NCBI GenBank assembly: GCA_011042755.1
Contig: DRBY01000077.1
Coordinates: 1 to 12,417 of the forward strand
DNA length: 12,417 nucleotides
Direction: 5' to 3'
From: Thermoproteota archaeon
Lineage (GTDB): Archaea > Thermoproteota > Korarchaeia > Korarchaeales > Korarchaeaceae
How positions within the stretch are numbered: the first letter of the stretch is position 1; every line of letters begins with the position of its first letter. Below, one piece after another: positions 5,948 through 10,947 of the stretch. Under the pieces are notes generated by a model. That model saw only the letters and a program-made list of their open reading frames with translations. It made no database searches and was not told the DNA's origin. Made by a program: the position numbers and the translations under genes.

Positions 5948-6556
5948 ATGTCCCTCTCCCTAGAGGAGAAGAAGAGGTTCCTCAAGGCACTGCGCGACGA
6001 CGAGGAGTTCAGGCACGCGGTAGCCGGGGTCATCGGCTACAGGGAGGTATTGGAGCGGCTGGCTGAGCACGACAAGAAGTTTAACGAGATAATCGGCGAG
6101 ATAAAGGCGATCAAGGAGCGGCTGGCCGAGCACGACAAGAAGTTCGGTCAACTCGACGAAAAGCTGACGCGAGTGGAGACTACCCTCGAGAGGTTCGCCC
6201 TGACGCTGGAGGAGGGGAGAGAGGTAGTCTCCTGGCTGCTGAAGAGGCGCGGGATTCAAGTGGAACTTAGGTCTCTTAGGATCGACGAAACGGAGTACGA
6301 CATATACGGGGAGACTGAGGAACTCATCGTCATAGGAGAGGTTAAGACCAGGCTGAGCGCGAGGCGCGTCAGGGAGTTCGACGGGAGGGTGAGGAAGCTC
6401 CTCAAGGTGAGACCGAGCATGGGAGAAAAGGGGCTGATAAAGGTCATCTACACCATGGTAGTCCAGCCGCCTGCGCTAGAGGAAGCCAGGGAGAGGGGGA
6501 TACTGATCGCCACGGCTAAGGGGTTCGTCGAGGAGACGGCATTGGGATCGTCGTGA
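5948..6556 (+). CDS. Coiled-coil protein with C-terminal PD-(D/E)XK nuclease-like domain
   Basis: 202 residues. Residues 1-31 (LEEKKRFLKALRDDEEFRHAVAGVIGYRE) are the short helical start common to a large archaeal family that pairs coiled coils with a nuclease fold. Residues 32-90 are a charged coiled coil containing an exact internal repeat, RLAEHDKKF at 37-45 and again at 58-66, 21 residues (three heptads) apart. The C-terminal part (93-195) has the core of a PD-(D/E)XK fold: an alpha helix (VVSWLLKRRG), a strand with D118 (EYDIYG), then E131-V-K133 in LIVIGEVKT, giving the D...ExK triad. Whether it cuts DNA is unknown; members are mostly uncharacterised. It stands alone with its own promoter, in a region of pseudogenes and a toxin-antitoxin pair, fitting an accessory gene. 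The start is set by the TATA box. Confidence 0.8.
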   Translation: MSLSLEEKKRFLKALRDDEEFRHAVAGVIGYREVLERLAEHDKKFNEIIGEIKAIKERLAEHDKKFGQLDEKLTRVETTLERFALTLEEGREVVSWLLKRRGIQVELRSLRIDETEYDIYGETEELIVIGEVKTRLSARRVREFDGRVRKLLKVRPSMGEKGLIKVIYTMVVQPPALEEARERGILIATAKGFVEETALGSS

Positions 6557-6773
6557 GCTTGTGGAGCGGGGCGCCTTCTCGGCCTTTGGGTCCCACGGTT
6601 ATCCCCTTAGGGGGCGGCGGGAGTCTCCTGAGCCACACAGGTAGTAGAGGTACGTAAGGTTGGTTATAGGATTAGGTATAGCATGAAGTTCCCGGTAACA
6701 ACTTCAGGGGTAGTTGACTAGTTCTTGACAAAGTGGTTAAAGGGCGCGGAGGCTGGCAGAGTAGGCTTATCTT
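6557..6773. other. Intergenic region between the convergent 5948 gene and vapC
   Basis: No gene seen. A 7-bp inverted repeat TGAAGTT/AACTTCA with a 9-nt loop lies at 6684-6706. It overlaps a 12-codon frame (ATG 6684 to TAG 6720, MKFPVTTSGVVD) preceded by a TATA-like GGTTATAGG at 6661-6669; the spacing is too short for a normal promoter, so this is probably not a gene. Confidence 0.45.
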
Positions 6774-6803
6774 CCTTCTCCCTCCAATCTTGGAGGGAGA
6801 GGT
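6774..6803. terminator. Strong hairpin between convergent genes
   Basis: TCTCCCTCCA (6777-6786) pairs perfectly with TGGAGGGAGA (6791-6800) around a 4-nt ATCT loop, and two more pairs (one G-T) extend it. It lies 42 nt past the vapC stop on the minus strand and about 220 nt past the 5948 gene on the plus strand. Position suits a 3' end of vapBC. No T-run accompanies it on either strand, so the terminator role is inference. Confidence 0.4.
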
Positions 6804-6844
6804 GTGTTCTGAAGCTCAGGGGGCCTCACAAGCGGCTGAGCAGC

Positions 6845-7201
6845 TCAGAGTCTCTCGCCTTCGATCAGCTTTAGCCTGAGCCTCGGCTCCACCTCAGCTA
6901 TGGCCTCGAAGTCCCTGTCGCTCGTGACCACCTCCAAGTTCCGTCTGACGGCGACGCTCGCCACCAAGAGGTCGATCGCTCCGACGGCTCTCCCGATTCT
7001 CCTGAGCCTGATTTGCAGCCGGATGGCCACCTCGTAGTCCTCCCTAGTAGGGTAGATGACTCTAAGGCCCCCTAGCGCTAGGCTCGGCGGGTACTCCACC
7101 ACATTGAGTGCTGTGGTGTACCCCCTCAGTCCCTTACTTCCCCTCTTGCAAGCTGAGATCAGAGCAGAGGTGTCGTAGAGTTCACCGCTCGAGTTCTTCA
7201 A
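6845..7201 (-). CDS. vapC: VapC-type PIN-domain toxin (RNase)
   Basis: PIN-domain toxins are Mg-dependent RNases held inactive by their cognate antitoxin. From TTG 7201 the protein has 118 residues, a normal size. Acidic residues of the active site are visible: D10 (LYDTSAL), E36 (NVVEYP), D77 (GAIDLLVASVA) and D95 (TSDRDF). All four are intact, so the toxin is probably active. The frame is open further upstream, but the PIN fold starts right after residue 7, and TTG 7201 follows GGAGGGG in the antitoxin's last codons, giving a 20-nt overlap with vapB and translational coupling. The upstream residues (MPTSWRGRGWRG) look like a read-through of the antitoxin's coding DNA in another frame. It is transcribed with vapB from the autoregulated promoter. 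Confidence 0.88.
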   Translation of the reverse strand: MKNSSGELYDTSALISACKRGSKGLRGYTTALNVVEYPPSLALGGLRVIYPTREDYEVAIRLQIRLRRIGRAVGAIDLLVASVAVRRNLEVVTSDRDFEAIAEVEPRLRLKLIEGERL

Positions 7202-7457
7202 GCCCCTCCACCCTCGCCCTCTCCAGCTCGTCGGCAACGTCCCGCTCGCTGGCAGTAGGCTTGTCGGTCTCAGGGTCGTAGCCCTCTAGTTCCCTCATCC
7301 TCTCAGCCAGGGCGGCCATGGGCTCCTCTTCGACGAACTCGAGTCGGTCAAGATACTCTTCTATCGCGCGCCTCACGACATCGCTCCACCTTACCTCGGG
7401 ATGCGCCCTCATGCGCCTCCTGAGATCCTCCGGCAGGGACACGGTCAGGTTGGGCAC
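7182..7457 (-). CDS. vapB: VapB-type ribbon-helix-helix antitoxin
   Basis: 91 residues. The N-terminal ribbon (NLTVSLPEDLRRRMRAHP, 3-20) and two helices (RWSDVVRRAIEEYLDRLEF, 23-41) form a CopG/Arc-type DNA-binding domain that dimerises on the operator. The acidic C-terminal half (EEEPMAALAERMRELEGYDP...) is typical of the segment that wraps the PIN toxin. The GTG start at 7457 lies 28 nt from the TATA centre, so the mRNA is probably leaderless. It directly precedes and overlaps vapC. The palindrome in the promoter is the expected binding site, so the pair should repress its own transcription. The 3' end of a small exported-protein ORF overlaps its start by 13 nt. Confidence 0.87.
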   Translation of the reverse strand: MPNLTVSLPEDLRRRMRAHPEVRWSDVVRRAIEEYLDRLEFVEEEPMAALAERMRELEGYDPETDKPTASERDVADELERARVEGLEELER

Positions 7458-7759
7458 GCGAATTCACATAATATATGTGAATATAAGTAAGACATGCGAG
7501 GGCGGGATCGCCAAACTGGGGGTCTTCTCCACTCGGGGGGCACACTACGAGCGTCGCGCGCGACAGTTCCGATCAGCTCGGGAAGGGCGGCCGGCGCAAC
7601 CGCGGATGCCCTGACGTACTTCAGGTCCTTGCCCTGGCCTGACGTTACGCAGCAGCATCCTCCGCCTGCTGGGGCGGGCGCTGCCCACGCCGCGTTGGGG
7701 ACTACTACTAAAATCACCAAAGAGATCAAAGCTGCAAGATTCATCAAATTCTTTCTCAT
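7445..7759 (-). CDS. Small exported protein with Cys triplet, function unknown
   Basis: The 104-residue frame begins with a clear signal peptide: basic start MRKN, hydrophobic core LAALISLVILVVV, then PNAAWA/A, a good cleavage site after residue 26. The mature part starts APAPAGGGCCCVTSGQGKDL, with three consecutive cysteines (35-37), followed by a helix-like PAALPELIGTVARDA. I do not recognise a family. The start is well supported: a TATA box at 7811-7821 on the minus strand predicts transcription near 7790, and GAGGGG lies 5 nt before ATG 7759. The 3' part is suspicious: the frame continues through the vapBC promoter and operator and ends inside vapB, with an Arg/Pro/Trp-rich stretch (about 77-90) unlike the start. 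The original C-terminus may have been lost and replaced by vapBC DNA. Real gene likely; intact product less so. Confidence 0.55.
   Translation of the reverse strand: MRKNLMNLAALISLVILVVVPNAAWAAPAPAGGGCCCVTSGQGKDLKYVRASAVAPAALPELIGTVARDARSVPPEWRRPPVWRSRPRMSYLYSHILCEFACPT
7462..7490 (-). promoter_or_regulatory. vapBC promoter with palindromic operator
   Basis: A perfect inverted repeat, ATTCACATA (7462-7470), ATA, TATGTGAAT (7474-7482), lies between the vapB GTG and the TATA element. On the minus strand the TATA sequence TTACTTATAT (7490-7481) directly abuts and overlaps it. A protein bound to the palindrome would cover the region between the TATA box and the start site and block polymerase. 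It is sharply AT-rich against its surroundings. Confidence 0.7.
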
Positions 7760-7810
7760 TTATCCCCTCAAAGACAGATGAAACTCCGGATTGCAGCATG
7801 TAGTAGGTGA

Positions 7811-7821
7811 AATATATAAAG
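7811..7821 (-). promoter_or_regulatory. TATA box of the small exported-protein gene
   Basis: On the minus strand CTTTATATATTT is centred near 7816, about 57 nt before ATG 7759. This gives a leader of about 30 nt, long enough to hold the GAGGGG ribosome-binding site that is present. It contrasts with the leaderless promoters elsewhere in the window. Confidence 0.55.
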
Positions 7822-7905
7822 ATTGACTTAAAGAGGAATTCCTCTTCCCCGTCACCTCGGCGCCATCGTAGTGGATCTATTTTATCTACCCCCCTGAGGA
7901 AGTTG

Positions 7906-7945
7906 AAAAACCAGAAAGTTACCACTAGATAGCAGGTTTTCTGCT
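7906..7945 (-). terminator. Hairpin and T-run after the B12/radical SAM gene
   Basis: On the minus strand a 5-bp hairpin (7945-7941 AGCAG with 7935-7931 CTGCT, loop AAAAC) starts 8 nt after the stop codon. It is followed by a T5 tract at 7910-7906 within CTGGTTTTTC. T-rich tracts end transcription in archaea, so this is a reasonable 3' end. The rest of 7760-7953 holds only the promoter of the next gene. Confidence 0.4.
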
Positions 7946-7953
7946 TAATTCAG

Positions 7954-9363
7954 TTAATCTAGCTCCATCCTGCCCTCAGATAGGAGTGCGTAGTTGAGCT
8001 TCGTAGGGAGTATTATCCCCCTTGACCTGAAGGTAGATATCATGAACGACAGCTTCTCTTGGTTTCTCCAGGCTCCGCGAAGCTTCCCCGCCCCAGTGAG
8101 CTTGGATATGTTCTTCTTGAGGTAGAGAGGTATGGGTCTCGCATCTAGGTCGCCGAGCGGGGTTCCCGGCAGGGGCAAGAACACGTGAGCGCGTATCACT
8201 GCTCCCATGCCTACCAGCCTCTCGATTACCTTCAACGTCTCCTCGTAGTCCTCCCTCGTCTCGAACGGGAGCCCAAAGATGAAGTCGGCTTCAGCCGAGA
8301 AGCCAGCCTTTGTAACAGCGCGGACGGCTGAGATCGCCTCCTCTACCGTGTGTCTCCTTCTGGTGAGGCTGAGAATCCTGTCGCTCCCAGACTGCACACC
8401 CACCGCTATCCTATCGTTGCTAACGCAAGCCCTCACGAATTTCAGCATATCCTCGTCAACGAATTCGGGTCTGACCTCGCTGGGAAAACTGCCGAAGAAT
8501 ATCCTCCCACCGTACCCAACTCTCACCACTCTGTGCAGCCTGTCTAGGAGTTCTTGAACGGCGTGGTAGTTTGGCGAGATTCCGCTCGCGCTTCCATAAG
8601 ATAGAGCGTTGGGTGTGATGAAGCGGATGTCCTTCTTCCCGAACTTAGCCATGAATTCGGCCCACTTCACGATGTTCTCCACCGAGCGGTGGCGGGGTCT
8701 CCCCCCGAAGATGAAGGGGGTCTGACAGAATGCGCACGCGAACGGGCACCCTCGTGTTATCTCTATCTCGTTGAACAGCCTCTTCTTAGGCGCGAATGGA
8801 GGGTGCTCGTCTAAGCTCGCTGGACTGGGGCGACCCGTAAACACCACTTCTTGAGTTCCATCGCGCTCCCGGCTGATGAAGCAAATTCCCCTGGTCTCCA
8901 GGTAGTCCTCTCCTTCGAGGACCGCCCTGGTAAAGTGGATCAGGCTCTCCTCGGCCTCGCCCACGAAGGCGAAGTCAAACCCTACCCTCAGAGTCCCGAT
9001 GGGGTCGCCAGACGGGTGAGGTCCGCCCGCCAGTAGTATGACGTTATCCCCGACTCTCTTTGTCTCAGGCAGCCTCTTGTAAAACTCGTAGTTAGATACG
9101 AAGTCCGTGGTAAAGAAGCCTGCCAGTAGCATAACCGTGCGATACCTGGCAGACAGGCTCCTGACCAGCCAGACTAGTTTTCCTAGCTCTCCCTCCCTTA
9201 TTAGGCGATCTCCATCGACTAGGTAGAAGTCTACGCGTTCTCCGATCTCGCTCTCGTTTAGCGCTCCCAGGAGTACGTCGTATCCTGTCCTCCTGCTCCT
9301 CCTGTAGAGCAGTACTAGGGCTAGCTCTCGCTGGCTCTTCTCTCCCCAGTATACCCCGTACAT
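7954..9363 (-). CDS. B12-binding domain/radical SAM protein, MJ_1487-like
   Basis: 469 residues from ATG 9363. The N-terminal half (about 14-165) is a degenerate cobalamin-binding fold (VMLLAGFFTTDF, VILLAGGPHPSGDP, FAFVGEAEESLI) without the DxHxxG motif of base-off B12 binding. The radical SAM core has C206, C210, C213 in TRGCPFACAFCQTP, followed by an AGFSAEADFIFGLPFET segment typical of the MiaB/B12 radical SAM group. This domain order matches the archaeal family named after MJ_1487, whose substrate is unknown. The frame is open 25 codons further, to 9438, but a TATA-like TTATAA falls inside that extension and the first residues there (RRNYNNNFPQ) look non-coding; ATG 9363 leaves a leader of about 35 nt. 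It is a single-gene unit. Reaction and substrate cannot be inferred. Confidence 0.88.
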   Translation of the reverse strand: MYGVYWGEKSQRELALVLLYRRSRRTGYDVLLGALNESEIGERVDFYLVDGDRLIREGELGKLVWLVRSLSARYRTVMLLAGFFTTDFVSNYEFYKRLPETKRVGDNVILLAGGPHPSGDPIGTLRVGFDFAFVGEAEESLIHFTRAVLEGEDYLETRGICFISRERDGTQEVVFTGRPSPASLDEHPPFAPKKRLFNEIEITRGCPFACAFCQTPFIFGGRPRHRSVENIVKWAEFMAKFGKKDIRFITPNALSYGSASGISPNYHAVQELLDRLHRVVRVGYGGRIFFGSFPSEVRPEFVDEDMLKFVRACVSNDRIAVGVQSGSDRILSLTRRRHTVEEAISAVRAVTKAGFSAEADFIFGLPFETREDYEETLKVIERLVGMGAVIRAHVFLPLPGTPLGDLDARPIPLYLKKNISKLTGAGKLRGAWRNQEKLSFMISTFRSRGIILPTKLNYALLSEGRMELD

Positions 9364-9421
9364 CCGCCGACTCAAAGCGTTGAAGGGTAGCAAGCGAGAA
9401 GAGGCTTGCGGGAAGTTGTTG

Positions 9422-9430
9422 TTATAATTT
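9422..9430 (-). promoter_or_regulatory. Possible TATA box of the B12/radical SAM gene
   Basis: The minus strand reads AAATTATAA here, the only AT-rich block upstream of the gene. If used, transcription starts near 9400, which rules out the longest possible frame (start at 9438) and allows TTG 9393, TTG 9375 or ATG 9363. Confidence 0.4.
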
Positions 9431-9528
9431 CGCCGCATTCGCGATGAGGGATCTCCGACGACTCACGGATGTCCGACTCCCTGAACTTCCCGGAGTAGGT
9501 AAGCGGTTGAATCTCGGCTCATGAGCTG

Positions 9529-9861
9529 TTAGCGCTCGCTAGGCTGCTCTAGCTCGAGTTCTATGCCCCCAACGACGCCTGCAGCCACGTTGTATAAGGC
9601 GGCCCCTAGGCTCCCGAGGATCGCAACCGCCAATCCGTAGAATAGACCCCCTATTATTCCGCTCAGCAGTCCAGAAGCAGGGCTAAACAAACCCGTTGGA
9701 GGTTCAGTTGATGGAGCCTCAAAACCGAGCACTCCCGCTGGAGATGAGGAGAACATCACGCTCAGAAACGGCCCAAGCAGCGCGCCAACGATCAGTCCAA
9801 CGGTCAGAAATGTCTTAAAAACGGACAACACGCCTATCTTCTTTACAGTATGCTTGACCAT
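9529..9861 (-). CDS. Small glycine-rich membrane protein of unknown function
   Basis: 110 residues. A short basic start (MVKHTVKKIGVLSVFKTF) leads into a first membrane helix (about 17-36, FLTVGLIVGALLGPFLSVMF). A Ser/Pro-rich outer loop follows (SSSPAGVLGFEAPSTEPPTG), then a long Gly/Ala-rich hydrophobic region (about 62-98) able to form two helices with a tight turn (LLSGIIGGLFYGLAVAIL, LGAALYNVAAGVVGGIELEL). The ending ALYN...GGIELELE resembles small archaeal membrane proteins annotated as hypothetical or DUF3566-like. No catalytic motif is visible. The start is supported by a TATA-like ATAAATAC about 34 nt upstream. It is divergent from the 9960 gene with 98 nt between them and ends about 165 nt before the start of the B12/radical SAM gene. 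Function unknown. Confidence 0.7.
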   Translation of the reverse strand: MVKHTVKKIGVLSVFKTFLTVGLIVGALLGPFLSVMFSSSPAGVLGFEAPSTEPPTGLFSPASGLLSGIIGGLFYGLAVAILGSLGAALYNVAAGVVGGIELELEQPSER

Positions 9862-9890
9862 CGTTGAGCCCGTTCAATCGTTTTGGGGTA

Positions 9891-9906
9891 GTATTTATCC
9901 TTTTTA
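9891..9906 (-). promoter_or_regulatory. TATA box of the small membrane-protein gene
   Basis: The minus strand reads AAAAAGGATAAATAC. The A-rich/GG part is in BRE position and ATAAATAC serves as the TATA element, about 34 nt before ATG 9861. Confidence 0.45.
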
Positions 9907-9927
9907 CCAGCTAACTCGCGACGACTC

Positions 9928-9935
9928 CTTTAATC
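9928..9935 (+). promoter_or_regulatory. TATA element of the 195-aa gene
   Basis: CTTTAATC is centred 28 nt before ATG 9960, predicting a leaderless transcript. The same arrangement (TTTA then ATG 27 nt on, similar bases between) is preserved at the decayed copy near 5276-5305. Confidence 0.5.
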
Positions 9936-9959
9936 TGGGGGAGCCTAAGGAAATCCTCG

Positions 9960-10547
9960 ATGCGTGAGGTCTCTAGGGCGCTCGTGTCGTTGCTGGAAGT
10001 CGTTTCCCTCATGAGACTAGAGATGGGACAAGGTCTCGAGTCGGGCGAGTGGGGGTTTAGGCTGATCGGTCAGGAGGAAGTAGAGGGGGAAGCTTGCAAA
10101 GTCGTCAAGCTCCTTCCGAGCTATGCGGGGCCTGGAGAGTTCTGGCTGAGGCAGGACGGGTCGGTGATGAGAGCGGAGGTAGAGGGAGAGGAGGTTCCAC
10201 CTGGCAGGGCTGAGTACGCCCTCGAGAACTACTTAGGGCCCTTCGTAGCCTACTACGACATACTACACTCTGAGCCACTCCAGAAAAGAGAGAAGCTGGA
10301 TAAGTCCGCTGGAAAGGTAAAGCGGCTCGGCAAGAAGAAGTTCAAACTTGGGAATGTAAAGCTCGAGGCTGAGGGGTACAGGTACTCGCCAGCAGTCGGC
10401 GCGCCTGCCTCACATCCTGTGCTGAAAGCCGAGTTCTGGGTGGCGAGAATAGAGTATCTTGACCTGCTCGTGAGCTACGAGGCGGAGATGTGGGTGGAGC
10501 CAAGGAAGTTCTGGATCAAGTTGAAGGAGATCAAGCCAAAACTCTAG
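9960..10547 (+). CDS. Uncharacterised 195-aa protein, intact member of a duplicated pair
   Basis: I do not recognise this protein. It is soluble, with no signal peptide or membrane helix. The N-terminus (MREVSRALVSLLEVVSLMRLEMGQG) is amphipathic helical. Then come beta-rich stretches, FRLIGQEEVEGEACKVVKLL and GEFWLRQDGSVMRAEVEGEEV, with the pattern of a substrate- or lipid-holding beta sheet. A strongly basic segment lies at 107-127 (KREKLDKSAGKVKRLGKKKF). The last third (about 145-195) is again strand-like with aromatic residues (AEFWVARIEYLDLLVSYEAEMWVEPRKFW). It could be a lipocalin- or LolA-like fold, but this is only an impression. It stands alone, divergent from a small membrane protein, with a leaderless promoter. 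A truncated, decayed copy of its promoter and first 25 codons lies at 5274-5382, so the gene has been duplicated in this genome. Confidence 0.75.
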   Translation: MREVSRALVSLLEVVSLMRLEMGQGLESGEWGFRLIGQEEVEGEACKVVKLLPSYAGPGEFWLRQDGSVMRAEVEGEEVPPGRAEYALENYLGPFVAYYDILHSEPLQKREKLDKSAGKVKRLGKKKFKLGNVKLEAEGYRYSPAVGAPASHPVLKAEFWVARIEYLDLLVSYEAEMWVEPRKFWIKLKEIKPKL

Positions 10548-10870
10548 TGTGGAGCGATGAGCGGAGCCGAGGGAGCGGCTAAATCGAACCCTGTCTCGAC
10601 GGCAGGCTCGTTGAGAGATCACTCTATCGCACTACTATCGCCCGCCTCCCGAGGACTCGCTTGAGTCCTGAGCTTGTATGTTGTAGTTCTCTTCCTCTCA
10701 GCGGTCGAAGCATACTTCTCTGGACCACGCTACCTTCTCCTAGCCCCTCCGACCACTTCAAGTGCTCAGAGTCCACAATGTCCATCGCTAAGAAGCGGCA
10801 TTTTCTCTATCGGCGGTGGCGCAGGTGGCGGCCCTTTCGACAAGGGTCTAAGCCGCCTGCAGTGTGGTAG
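10548..10870 (+). other. Non-coding stretch with a possible hydrophobic gene remnant
   Basis: No credible intact gene. From 10665, one frame reads VLSLYVVVLFLSAVEAYFSG then PRYLLLAPP, a plausible membrane helix. It is preceded by an in-frame TGA at 10662 and followed by Ser/Gly-rich sequence ending at 10887-10889. A neighbouring frame before 10670 reads LVERSLYRTTIARLPRTRLS. This could be a frameshifted membrane-protein remnant, but I cannot name a parent gene and there is no start signal. Confidence 0.25.
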
Positions 10871-10871
10871 C

Positions 10872-10894
10872 CTCCTCATATCAACATGAGGGAG
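10872..10894. other. Imperfect 8-bp hairpin downstream of nuoN
   Basis: CTCCTCAT (10872-10879) pairs with ATGAG-G-GAG (10886-10894) with one bulged G and a 6-nt loop. On the minus strand it lies about 55 nt beyond the nuoN stop, after the T-run; it could mark the 3' end of the operon transcript or of whatever once occupied the + strand here. Confidence 0.3.
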
Positions 10895-10930
10895 CCTTAT
10901 GGAGAACCGAGCAGGAGATCGCATTTACCG

Positions 10931-10947
10931 GGGTTAAAAAGAGGGGG
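10931..10947 (-). terminator. T-rich terminator after nuoN
   Basis: Directly after the nuoN stop the minus strand reads CCCCCTCTTTTTAACCCC, with a T5 tract at 10940-10936. A short T-run just behind a stop codon is the usual archaeal terminator, and it fits nuoN being the last gene of the operon. Confidence 0.5.

Noticed and set aside
524..7759. RiPP system: SPASM radical SAM enzyme maturing the Cys-triplet exported peptide
   Set aside because: The two genes are nearly 6 kb apart in different units, the peptide has a Sec-type signal and not a RiPP leader, and no transporter or protease links them.
7545..7925. 126-codon minus-strand frame starting MVTFWFFNFLRG
   Set aside because: It runs across the TATA box and leader of the exported-protein gene and then through that gene in another frame, turning Arg/Pro-rich; it has no promoter or ribosome-binding site.
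10570..10620. tRNA T-arm-like GGTTCGA on the minus strand
   Set aside because: The flanking five bases do not pair (ACAGG against TAGCC) and no acceptor or anticodon stem can be drawn around it.
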